The notes under the pieces were generated by a model. The model was not told where the DNA came from and did no database searches. It saw only the letters and a program-made list of their open reading frames with translations. Below, piece after piece: positions 37,301-44,774 of a stretch of 64,000 nt of DNA. The DNA comes from Mucilaginibacter gossypii (GTDB lineage Bacteria; Bacteroidota; Bacteroidia; Sphingobacteriales; Sphingobacteriaceae), in the NCBI RefSeq assembly GCF_900100945.1, contig NZ_FNCG01000009.1:62001-126000 (forward strand). Reading direction: 5' to 3'. Each line of letters opens with the position of its first letter. Position 1 is the stretch's first letter. The position numbers and the translations under genes were made by a program.

Positions 37301-37406
37301 CTGAATTATCCTTAGCATCGGTTACCTTGCCGCTGATCTTAACCTGCGCCATCGTGTGCAGCGACAGCAAGGTGAGCAGAATTGAGTAGATAAGATTTTT
37401 CTTCAT
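34332..37406 (-). CDS. SusC/RagA TonB-linked outer-membrane receptor
   Basis: This 1,024-residue protein has a short signal peptide (SILLTLLSLHTMAQ) and a carboxypeptidase-D-like domain at about 22-100 (ALPGVSIKIKGTQGGTQTD). The family box EVVVIGYGTVKKSDLTGAV and a plug follow (EVLKDASSTAIYGSRGANGV), and the barrel ends NLGLQVTF. No STN domain. It is the uptake channel of the unit that begins with the glycosidase at 37612-38910. The 205-bp gap ahead of it can fold into several hairpins, which may set its expression apart from that of the enzyme gene. Confidence 0.96.
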   Translation of the reverse strand: MKKNLIYSILLTLLSLHTMAQVKISGKVTDAKDNSALPGVSIKIKGTQGGTQTDLNGNYTIQVTSVKPVLIFSYTGYASQEISTVGKTVVNVQLAGTSSALNEVVVIGYGTVKKSDLTGAVTGIKGDQLNDKPVANVTQALQGKIAGVEVSVNSTAPGAGAKVRIRGIGSINSNVDPLYVVDGVVGVDPNSINPLDIASAEVLKDASSTAIYGSRGANGVIMITTKRGRTGAATITYDDNFNVSELYRHLRTLNSAEFVKVYNESFANGQKFDPAGGVWAPPVALNHANFPKLFDANNNPIYDTNWEKETYKPAFSQSHQLNIQGGSEKSLYSLSLGYFNQNGLAPTSAFKRYTIKMTMDNDLKSWLKVGGSINLISSRQRLVTDGNGGLNVPRDVSEEVPIVPVKYPDGTWAGNYDIAGLEGAPNPVQVANERYTLNNNLQMLGNIYSLFHITKELDFKTDFGYNLSAQKNNFYSAGDLPHLSQDQGGVANVNAYNNYYWQTENYLTWNKKINERQRFTALLGISFQQQGYARVRSETQNFIDDIFQYHYEQAGSVRSANETQDEKSSLSSYYARLTYNLDEKYLFTATGRYDGSSRFGVNNKYAFFPSVGAAWRVSQENFLKDNHTITNMKLRASYGTSGNQEIGNYRSLAQIQPSTTVLGGAAQSTLLPSYIGNPNLKWERSVQFDAGLELGLFRDRVNLNLDYYNRTTKDLLLQAPIPWSAGETNANVYKNVGSVRNSGVEVSLNTLNVKTPDFEWSTNFIFTTNKNKVLKLNDNGADIFPGPNFLGQNFVIRVGEPIGSFYGMTRLGTYSTSAEDVAEAAKHSLKPGDRKYIYNPDGSNYYSIIGRAYPKWTGTFSSSFRYKAFDFSFDIRFVQGVNTAANFKHSVEDRQTLSNSLASVLNAWTPNNQNTYISQVRNYKFAQDSHFDTWWVEDGSFIRGQNFTLGYTLPQPVLKKLHANRFRIYASVQNAFIITKYTGYDPEVDTFNSSYGSNGSFSQNLDFFSNPRPRVWNLGLQVTF

Positions 37407-37471
37407 AACATTGTTTAGTAGGTTGTTTTTAAACTGGTAATTATAGGAACACTTCTCTGCGAAGCATTCAT

Positions 37472-37539
37472 GGCGGTTTATAACCGCCGCAAGGCCGGAA
37501 GTTGCCCTTCAGAAAGGGCAAAGAAGTCCGGATTGCCTT
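37472..37539 (-). promoter_or_regulatory. Structured RNA segment between glycosidase and SusC genes
   Basis: Three nested or adjacent stems are visible: GGCGGTT/AACCGCC (37472-37478 with 37482-37488), TTGCCCTT/AAGGGCAA (37502-37509 with 37514-37521), and an outer pair AAGGC-CGGA (37491-37499) with TCCG...GCCTT (37527-37539). In the minus-strand transcript this lies in the leader of SusC. Possible roles are mRNA processing, stability or attenuation. Confidence 0.5.
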
Positions 37540-37611
37540 TATGGCATCATTTTTTTTCATCAATTTGGATTATAGTTTACTTTAGTTTATGTCAGCTTAT
37601 TGGCTGACAGG

Positions 37612-38910
37612 CTACCGGTTTTTAGCGGCCCATTGCCTTAGTGCCGTAATGGCATCATATAAAACACCTGCCTCACCCCTGAAATCGCCCGAGCCTTTTG
37701 GTGCGCCGGATTGCACATCATACCATTCAAAAAAGCCCTCGTTGGCAAGCATCCTGTCGAGCATCGGTGACAACTCCGCGTAAGCCTCCTGCGGGCGACC
37801 ATAGATAATGAGCGGTGCTATCATTCGTCCGCCAAACCATGTCCAGTCGCCGCCGTTTTGATAACTATAAGGCTTCATGTTTGGATACTGCTTTTCAGGA
37901 TAAGGGGGGTACACTGTGATGCCGATAGTGGCATGCTTTTCTTTAGCCGCGGCTGCAAGCATTTGTCTGTTTATTTCCAAAACTTCGGCCGGAGTGTTAA
38001 ACCCCGCTATGATAGCACATATGGATCCACCGGTGTATAAGATCTCTTTTTCATTAAAATCCGATGAGAAAGGGCTGCCGTCAAGGTAAATATGTGGGAT
38101 ATATTTTTGAGCGGCAGCATCCCAAAGGTATTTACGAACATTGGCAGTGACTTTTGAGGCAACGGCCTTCCAATCAGTTTGGGCTTTGTAGCCTCGAGGT
38201 GCCATCGCAAGGAAATCTTGAACTGCCTTCACAAACATGGCGTTATCATAAATATCCAAAGCCCATTTGGTTTTATCATTAATGGCCACGCCCCAGCCGT
38301 TTTCGGATTGCACATCGCCCCAATCAATAGTGGTGGCCCCGGTTATCAAACCATATTTTTCCGACCAGCGATCTTTATGCAGATAGGCCAGCGCCGCCTC
38401 CATTCGTTGCAAAATCGTTTTACCACCAATACACTCGTTTAAAATAGATTGGTCTCCGGTAAAATCAATGTATTTTTTGACAGCCTGGATCAATGACGAT
38501 TCCTGGTCGGTCTCTACCGTGTTTTTATGCGCTGCCCAACCCGGTAATAAAGATGAGTAGCGGTATTTATAGCCTACACTGGCTTTAGCGCTGTCAACTA
38601 CACCATCCACAATATCCCCGCCCTGGCCCTGGATGCGAAAAAACATCAATAGTTTGGTTTTTACTTCTTCTTTGGGATGTACTTTTAATGAACCATTGAT
38701 GAAAGTGTTGAAGTCGCGGATCCACACCTCGCTGTAGGATGTACCTGCAGAAAAACCGGATAGCAGTTTTAAAGCCTTCGCCTGGACTGTATCAAGCCGG
38801 ATATCGGCAAGAATTTTCCTTGCCAAAGCTTTGTTGGAGGACTGTTGCGCTCCGGCAATGCAAAAAACAAAGCAAGACAATGCCGTAGAAATGAGTAGAC
38901 GTTTTTTCAT
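37612..38910 (-). CDS. Exported (alpha/alpha)6-barrel-like glycosidase, family uncertain
   Basis: The ATG at 38910 (MKKRLL) is preferred over an upstream start at 38985 because it begins a clean signal peptide and lies downstream of a good promoter. The mature part of the 432-residue protein has features of six-hairpin glycosidases: YSEVWIRDFNTFI, VETDQESSLIQAVKKY, WALDIYDNAMFVKA, NGGDWTWFGGRM and FFEWYDVQSG. Acidic residues in WIRD and EWYD are candidate catalytic groups. It looks related to clan GH-G/GH63-type enzymes, but I cannot assign a CAZy family. Its place next to GH38 and mannose-6-phosphate isomerase genes hints at a mannoside or glucomannoside substrate. Confidence 0.65.
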   Translation of the reverse strand: MKKRLLISTALSCFVFCIAGAQQSSNKALARKILADIRLDTVQAKALKLLSGFSAGTSYSEVWIRDFNTFINGSLKVHPKEEVKTKLLMFFRIQGQGGDIVDGVVDSAKASVGYKYRYSSLLPGWAAHKNTVETDQESSLIQAVKKYIDFTGDQSILNECIGGKTILQRMEAALAYLHKDRWSEKYGLITGATTIDWGDVQSENGWGVAINDKTKWALDIYDNAMFVKAVQDFLAMAPRGYKAQTDWKAVASKVTANVRKYLWDAAAQKYIPHIYLDGSPFSSDFNEKEILYTGGSICAIIAGFNTPAEVLEINRQMLAAAAKEKHATIGITVYPPYPEKQYPNMKPYSYQNGGDWTWFGGRMIAPLIIYGRPQEAYAELSPMLDRMLANEGFFEWYDVQSGAPKGSGDFRGEAGVLYDAITALRQWAAKNR

Positions 38911-38978
38911 GCAGGTAAATATGTAATTAGGTTGCTGCCTTACCAGATAGAAATGGAGACAGATTGTTATATTATGTA

Positions 38979-39009
38979 CAAACATAGTATCATAATATTA
39001 TATTCCAAA
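38979..39009 (-). promoter_or_regulatory. Promoter of the glycosidase/SusCD operon with putative GntR site
   Basis: On the minus strand, TTTG (39009-39006), exactly 19 bases, then TATGTTTG (38986-38979) match the Bacteroidota consensus. From the -7 box onward the sequence reads TATGTTTGTACATAATA, nearly the same as TATGTTTGCACATTACA at the divergent isomerase promoter. TATGT and ACATA form an inverted repeat over the box, a fitting operator for the adjacent GntR protein. The remaining gap to 39224 shows nothing else. Confidence 0.7.
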
Positions 39010-39224
39010 GTTTTTCCAAAGTTTTTTTATTAACTATGATAAAAAATGAACAGAGGTCAGAAAATTACCTTAGTAAAGGAAGCAGCTATTGAACCCCAAA
39101 ACCGTATTATAAAAAAATTCAACCTTTTTCTGCTCCGTAGATGTTCCTCCTCCAAAAGTGATACCACTATATGCCGGCCCCTGCCGTTTTCCTGATAAAT
39201 TACTACCTTGCCACTTAATTCATT

Positions 39225-39959
39225 ATGAAAATTTCCATCGATCATAAAAGCGCCGTACCCTTACATATCCAGGCAGAGAACCTGCTAAGAGAGCTCATCC
39301 GCGAGCCTGAATATCAGGCAGGTAAATTATTGCCTAATGAGGTTGACCTTGCTAAAAAGCTGGCTATATCGCGCACCACTTTACGTCAGGCCATTAACAA
39401 ACTGGTTTACGAAGAGCTACTGGTGAGAAAAAAACGGCTTGGAACCAAAGTGGCCCATGCCAAAATGAGCTCCAAATCAATGAATTGGCTGAGCTTTACA
39501 CAGGAGATGGAAGCCCGCAGCATCCCCATAAAAAATTACGAGCTTCATATTAGCTGGGTCTTTCCCGAAGATCATATCGCGAATTTTTTCGATATCAAAA
39601 CAGATAAGAAAATTTTGAAAATGGAAAGGTTAAGGGGAAACGCCGAAGAGGCTTTTGTATATTTTATTTCGTATTTTCATCCAAGGATCGGGCTTACAGG
39701 CGAAGAAGATTTCAAGAAACCACTTTACGAAATGCTTGAGAGTGAGCATTCTGTAGTTGCAGACCTGTCAAAAGAAGAAATAAGCGCCAAGGCAGCCGAT
39801 AAATTCATAGCAGGTAAACTGGAGATAGATCCGGGCAGTCCTGTTTTGATCAGGAAACGGTTTGTTTACGATCAGGGCGAACGGCCGATGGAGTATAACC
39901 TGGGCTATTATAAAGCCGAAAGCTTTGTTTATACGGTAGAAAGCAGGCGCAGTTCCTAA
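39225..39959 (+). CDS. GntR/HutC-family regulator with UTRA sensor domain
   Basis: This 244-residue protein has an N-terminal winged helix (AVPLHIQAENLLRELI, LLPNEVDLAKKLAISRTTLR, QAINKLVYEELLVRKK). A UTRA ligand-binding domain occupies about 90-240 (KILKMERLRG, EISAKAADKFIAGKLEIDPG, SPVLIRKRFVYDQGERPMEY). UTRA domains sense sugar phosphates or related small ligands. Standing between the two divergent carbohydrate operons, it is the obvious regulator, with the shared element near 38979 and 40001 as its probable site. The inducer may be mannose 6-phosphate or a related sugar phosphate, by context only. Confidence 0.93.
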   Translation: MKISIDHKSAVPLHIQAENLLRELIREPEYQAGKLLPNEVDLAKKLAISRTTLRQAINKLVYEELLVRKKRLGTKVAHAKMSSKSMNWLSFTQEMEARSIPIKNYELHISWVFPEDHIANFFDIKTDKKILKMERLRGNAEEAFVYFISYFHPRIGLTGEEDFKKPLYEMLESEHSVVADLSKEEISAKAADKFIAGKLEIDPGSPVLIRKRFVYDQGERPMEYNLGYYKAESFVYTVESRRSS

Positions 39960-39977
39960 ATTTATTTTTTTGACTTA

Positions 39978-40017
39978 TTTGAAATATAAACGAAATAAAA
40001 TATGTTTGCACATTACA
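39978..40017 (+). promoter_or_regulatory. Promoter of the isomerase/GH38/MFS operon with putative GntR site
   Basis: TTTG (39978-39981), 19 bases, then TATGTTTG (40001-40008) match the consensus at ideal spacing. The element TATGTTTGCACATTACA (40001-40017) shares 14 of 17 positions with the minus-strand promoter near 38979. A transcript starting about 40015 would leave a short leader before the ATG at 40030. Confidence 0.7.
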
Positions 40018-40029
40018 ACATATAAGTGC

Positions 40030-41832
40030 ATGAATAAATCTATTTTATTGAACTCGGTTAATATCGAAACAATGAGGAACACCAAACAGTTTCTGCTTCC
40101 GGATTTGAAGAAAGCTGCGAAAAGGCAGGAGTATGACATTTACCCCACTTTCGACATTGCCGGGCCAATATATACCGGCTATAAAACTTTAGCCAATTGG
40201 ATCGTTACATGCAACCATGATATTGTTATAGATGGCTATTCGGGCGTATATTGGGATGTACTTATCTGCTGTCTGAACGATGAATTTGCCGCTTTAGGCA
40301 TCCAGGCCAATTGGATTAACGTAAATAAAACATTAAAACCGGAAAGCATTATTCATGAAATAACCGCTAATTACGATGGTGGCGATGACCCGTTATTTGG
40401 TAAGCTATACAATGGACAGCTGAGCGATTTTTTTGATGTCGAGAAGCTCAAAAGTCTTAAACCCGAACCAAACAAATTAAACATATTGTATGGTGCGGGT
40501 GCCGCTCTTGCGGGATGGAAATGTACATTGCTATATATCGATGTTCCTAAAAATGAGATCCAGTTCCGGTCAAGGGCCAACGCAATTTGCAACCTTGGCG
40601 AAAAGCAGCCTGCCGATCCCAAAAATCAATACAAACGTTTTTACTTTATAGATTGGCCAGTACTCAACAAGCATAAAAAACAGCTTTTGCCTGCGATAGA
40701 TGCAATCATCGATGAGCAAAGGATCAATGAAATATCGTGGACAACTGGCGATGCGTTAAGAAACGGACTTAAAACCATGTCCAGCCACATGTTTAGGGCC
40801 AGGCCATGGTTTGAGCCCGGGGTTTGGGGAGGCCAATGGATTAAAAACAACATCAATGGGCTGAACAAAGATGTTGTAAACTATGCCTGGTCATTTGAAC
40901 TTATCGCCCCGGAAAACGGCATCCTGTTGCAAAGTGGCAACAATATGTTAGAGGTATCGTTGGATACCTTGCTGTTACTGGATAACGAAGCCATTTTAGG
41001 CAAAGCGGCAGCCAGGTTTGGCGATGCCTTTCCTATCCGGTTTGATTTTTTGGATACTTTTGACGGCGGCAACCTTTCATTACAATGCCACCCTTCTGTT
41101 GAATATATTAAAAATAACTTCGGCGAAGATTTTACACAGGATGAAACTTATTATATCCTCGATGCAAAACCAGGCGCCGAAGTTTACCTTGGTTTCCAGG
41201 AAAATATCAATAAACAACAATTCAGGAGTATTTTAGAGAACAGTTTTGAGCAAAACGAACCGGTAGAGATCAAAGACTACGTACAAACCTTCCCGGCAAC
41301 AAGGCACGACTTGTTCCTGATCCCGAATGGTACGGTACATTGCTCGGGCAAAAATAATATGGTACTGGAGATCAGCGCCACGCCGTACATCTTTACCTTT
41401 AAAATGTACGACTGGCTCCGCCCCGATTTAAGTGGAAATCCACGAACGCTGAATATCGACCGGGCCTTTGAAAACCTCAATTTCGAAAGGAAAGGTGATG
41501 TAGTGACGGAAACCCTCATCTCCAAACAAACCACCTTAAAAAAAGGCCATGACTGGGAAATCATTAACCTATCAACTCATCCTGAACACTTTTACGCCAT
41601 TGAGCGCTTTGAGTTTGATACCGAGATAACTGAAGATACCAATAACCAATGCCATGTATTGAGCCTGGTTGAGGGCGAAAGCATTGCGGTGATCACTAAC
41701 GGCCGTGAACAGGTTATTCATTATGCCGAAACCTTTATTATTCCGGCCGCGGTTAAAAGCTATACACTTAAAAATACGGGCAAAACAAGGGCTAAGGTTA
41801 TCAAAGCTTTTGTTAAAGACGAATGTTGTTAA
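40030..41832 (+). CDS. Class I mannose-6-phosphate isomerase with an N-terminal kinase-like domain
   Basis: The protein is 600 residues from the ATG at 40030, placed just after the promoter; an ATG at 40072 is also possible. The C-terminal half has the cupin metal site of type I phosphomannose isomerases: LSLQCHPS (Gln and His ligands, around 350), DETYYILDAKPGAEVYLGF, then PNGTVHCSGKNNMVLEIS and YDWLRPD. It should interconvert mannose 6-phosphate and fructose 6-phosphate. Residues 40-230 are extra: IVIDGYSGVYWDVLI resembles a P-loop of uridine-kinase-type enzymes but lacks the Gly-Lys-Ser/Thr, and LLYIDVPKNEIQFRSR resembles a later strand of that fold. It may be a degenerate kinase domain with a sensing role. 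The GH38 mannosidase gene follows 52 bp later. Confidence 0.85.
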   Translation: MNKSILLNSVNIETMRNTKQFLLPDLKKAAKRQEYDIYPTFDIAGPIYTGYKTLANWIVTCNHDIVIDGYSGVYWDVLICCLNDEFAALGIQANWINVNKTLKPESIIHEITANYDGGDDPLFGKLYNGQLSDFFDVEKLKSLKPEPNKLNILYGAGAALAGWKCTLLYIDVPKNEIQFRSRANAICNLGEKQPADPKNQYKRFYFIDWPVLNKHKKQLLPAIDAIIDEQRINEISWTTGDALRNGLKTMSSHMFRARPWFEPGVWGGQWIKNNINGLNKDVVNYAWSFELIAPENGILLQSGNNMLEVSLDTLLLLDNEAILGKAAARFGDAFPIRFDFLDTFDGGNLSLQCHPSVEYIKNNFGEDFTQDETYYILDAKPGAEVYLGFQENINKQQFRSILENSFEQNEPVEIKDYVQTFPATRHDLFLIPNGTVHCSGKNNMVLEISATPYIFTFKMYDWLRPDLSGNPRTLNIDRAFENLNFERKGDVVTETLISKQTTLKKGHDWEIINLSTHPEHFYAIERFEFDTEITEDTNNQCHVLSLVEGESIAVITNGREQVIHYAETFIIPAAVKSYTLKNTGKTRAKVIKAFVKDECC

Positions 41833-41884
41833 TATTTCTGCTTAATCAAACTCAAAAACGCATCCTCTTAAAACCTTCTAAGTT

Positions 41885-44767
41885 ATGAATAAGATTTTTT
41901 CCATCCTGTCGGCATTCATTTTCATATGCACATCAGCAATGGCGCAAACAGGTGGTAAGCATTTTAATGGAATCACCCTGCAACCAACAATAGCCTATAT
42001 CAATTACCAGGGACAGTCCCGCAGAATGGCCCGGCTACTATTTCATGAAGGTAAAAGCTTCGCAGCCACAGAGGTCACCGTTTCCTTCAATGGCATAACC
42101 GATCATGTTATAATACCGGCCAGTAAAGAGGGTACTGATGTATTTGAGCTTCCGCTTCCCGGCTCGCCAATAACTTCGGCAGCACAGGTTACTGTTACCT
42201 TAAATTCCGGCGGGCAAACCTATATGGCCCGCTGCATTGTTGAACCGGCCCGTAACAACTGGACCATGTATATCCTCCCTCACTCGCATGTAGATATCGG
42301 TTACACCAACACACAGGCAAAGGTTTTGAAGCTTCACATGGATAATATTGATGAGGCTATTGATCTGGCTAAAAAAACGGCCAATTACCCAGTGGAAGCC
42401 CACTATAAATGGACAACAGAAGCCATTTGGGTAGTTGATAATTACCTGAAAGCGGCAGGTGAAGCTAAAAAAGAGCGCTTTTGGGACGCGGTGAAAAAAG
42501 GATGGATCAATTTGGATGGCGCTTACGGTAATATCAACACCAGCATGACAGACTCCTACCAGTTGATGCAAATGTTCGCCAAATCTCAAAAACTGGCTAA
42601 GGCGAATGAGGTTGAGATCCATACCATGTTCCAGGGCGATGTGCCGGGCGCCAGTTGGGGCCTTGCTGCGCAAAGTGAACAAACCGGGATCAAATATTTT
42701 TTATCAGGCCCAAACGCATCCGACAGGATAGGCAACCTTGCCAAATGGCAGGATAAACCATTCTATTGGATTTCCCCATCGGGTAAACAAAAACTACTGT
42801 TCTGGCAATGCCAGCCTTACTCGATAGGCTATGCGCTAAAAGGAACCAGGATCCCTAATTTTTTTACTATAGACGATCCTAAACCTTTTTATACTGGTCA
42901 CCCATCGGATAATTTTCTAAATCCGCACCTTTTCCAATATCTCGGCGGCCTTGAACAAAATAACTTTCCGTATAACATGTCGTTGTTAACCTGGGCTATG
43001 AGCGATAATGCTCCTATCGATCCTGAACTTCCCGATGCTGTTAAAAGCTGGAACGAGCATTTTGCCTCGCCCAAACTGGTGATCACCTCGGTAAAACAAT
43101 TTTTCCAGGATTTTGAGAAACAATATCAAGACAAAATCCCGTCTTTCACCGGCGATTATACTGAGTACTGGACGGACGGCGTGTCGTCAGCCGCGAAAGA
43201 AACAGCCATCAGCCGCCAAACATCTGATAAGCTGAAACAGGCATCGGCCCTCTGGGCCATCCGTAATAAACCAGGCTACCCTGTTAATGATTTTGATGAC
43301 ACCTGGAAAAACCTGCTGCTTTACAATGAACATACCTGGGGCGCATATAACAGCGTTGATGACCCCGAAGATGCAAAAGTTAAAAGCGAGTGGACTATTA
43401 AAAAAGGCTATGCACTAAGCGCCCAAAAACAAACCGATTCGCTCAGCAATTTGATATTGGCTATAAAAACCGCAGCAGCAAATAAAGTAGACGTTTACAA
43501 CACCCTGTCATGGCCGCGTACCGATGTTGTTTATGTACCGGCCGGTTTAAGCAAAGCGGGCGACCTGGTTAAGGATGCAACAGGCAATGCAATCCCATCG
43601 CAACGCTTAAGCTCGGGCGAGCTGGCTTTTGTAGCCACCGGGGTACCGGCGTTTGGTAAAAAAACTTACACCATTAACCGTGGTAAAGCTTTTGCAAAGA
43701 GCAAAGCTGTCATTTCGTTAAACGGCTTGGCTAACGGCATCTACACTGTCACAATTGACAGTAAAACCGGCGATATAAGCAAACTAGTAAAGATCGAGGG
43801 TGGCAAAAAACAGGTATTGGTGGATAGCACCGGCTTTAACAAATACATTTATATGCCCGGCGATTCGCTGCAGCGGCAACAAACAAGTACCGACGCCATC
43901 ATTAGCATTAAAGAAGATGGGCCATTGGTGGTGAGCCTTTTGGTTACCTCAAAAGCGCCCGGAGCCTATGGCTTGACCCGCGAAATAAGGCTGGTTAACG
44001 GGCTTGATAAAATTGAGCTGATCAATACCATTGATAAGGAAAGTATTCGCTCTAAAGAGAGCGTTCACTTCGCGTTTCCGTTTAGTGTTCCAGGTGCGCA
44101 GGTACGTTATAGTATTCCATGGGGAAGTGCTGCTGCCGAAGCCGACCAACTCCCTAACGCCAATAAAAATTGGTTTACCATGCAGCGCTGGGTTGATGTA
44201 TCAAACTCGGCGTTCGGTATTACCTGGTCAAGTCCGGATGCGCCTTTGTTTGAGATAGGCAAGATCACAACTGCCGATTTGCTTGGTGGTTTGCATCACG
44301 CGCCGCAGTGGTTAACATTCACGGCACAGTCACCAAAGATTTATTCGTGGGTAATGAACAACTTATGGCATACCAATTTCCGCGCCGAGCAGGAAAAAGG
44401 GCCGGCCACCTTCCGTTATATCTTCCGTTCACACGCCTTAGGATACGATAGTTTTGATGCCAACCGGTTTGGCCTTAATAATCATCAGCCATTAGTAGTT
44501 TCCGCTTCGGATAATCAGGATGACGAACTGTTTTTTAATATCGGTGGTAAGCAGATCTATGTAGAATCCTTAAAACCTGCCGATGATGGCAATGGCGTTA
44601 TTGCGCAGATAGTGAGCACCGGCGATAGTGAAGTGAGCATCACTCCGAAAGCAAAAACGACGATAAAGGTCTGGAAAAGCAATCTAACCGAAGAAAAGGT
44701 GGCCGCACTTGATAACAATTTTAAGATTTCGGCAAAAGGAATAATCACTGTACGCATCGAAAAATAA
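41885..44767 (+). CDS. Glycoside hydrolase family 38 alpha-mannosidase
   Basis: This 960-residue protein has a signal peptide (ILSAFIFICTSAMAQ) and an N-terminal beta domain of about 100 residues. The GH38 catalytic domain has the zinc motif ILPHSHVDIGYT (around 131-142), INLDGAYGNINTSMTDSY and a likely nucleophile Asp in FQGDVPGASWGL (about 248). A second metal-site region follows (LLYNEHTWGAYNS, around 480). The C-terminal part fits the GH38 beta-sandwich domains. The enzyme should remove alpha-linked mannose in the periplasm or at the surface, feeding the isomerase encoded just upstream and the transporter just downstream (8-bp gap). Confidence 0.93.
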   Translation: MNKIFSILSAFIFICTSAMAQTGGKHFNGITLQPTIAYINYQGQSRRMARLLFHEGKSFAATEVTVSFNGITDHVIIPASKEGTDVFELPLPGSPITSAAQVTVTLNSGGQTYMARCIVEPARNNWTMYILPHSHVDIGYTNTQAKVLKLHMDNIDEAIDLAKKTANYPVEAHYKWTTEAIWVVDNYLKAAGEAKKERFWDAVKKGWINLDGAYGNINTSMTDSYQLMQMFAKSQKLAKANEVEIHTMFQGDVPGASWGLAAQSEQTGIKYFLSGPNASDRIGNLAKWQDKPFYWISPSGKQKLLFWQCQPYSIGYALKGTRIPNFFTIDDPKPFYTGHPSDNFLNPHLFQYLGGLEQNNFPYNMSLLTWAMSDNAPIDPELPDAVKSWNEHFASPKLVITSVKQFFQDFEKQYQDKIPSFTGDYTEYWTDGVSSAAKETAISRQTSDKLKQASALWAIRNKPGYPVNDFDDTWKNLLLYNEHTWGAYNSVDDPEDAKVKSEWTIKKGYALSAQKQTDSLSNLILAIKTAAANKVDVYNTLSWPRTDVVYVPAGLSKAGDLVKDATGNAIPSQRLSSGELAFVATGVPAFGKKTYTINRGKAFAKSKAVISLNGLANGIYTVTIDSKTGDISKLVKIEGGKKQVLVDSTGFNKYIYMPGDSLQRQQTSTDAIISIKEDGPLVVSLLVTSKAPGAYGLTREIRLVNGLDKIELINTIDKESIRSKESVHFAFPFSVPGAQVRYSIPWGSAAAEADQLPNANKNWFTMQRWVDVSNSAFGITWSSPDAPLFEIGKITTADLLGGLHHAPQWLTFTAQSPKIYSWVMNNLWHTNFRAEQEKGPATFRYIFRSHALGYDSFDANRFGLNNHQPLVVSASDNQDDELFFNIGGKQIYVESLKPADDGNGVIAQIVSTGDSEVSITPKAKTTIKVWKSNLTEEKVAALDNNFKISAKGIITVRIEK

Positions 44768-44774
44768 AAGCGCC

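Noticed and set aside
39200..39220. TACCTTG as a -7 box for the GntR gene
   Set aside because: It lacks one T of the consensus and has no -33 element at the right distance.
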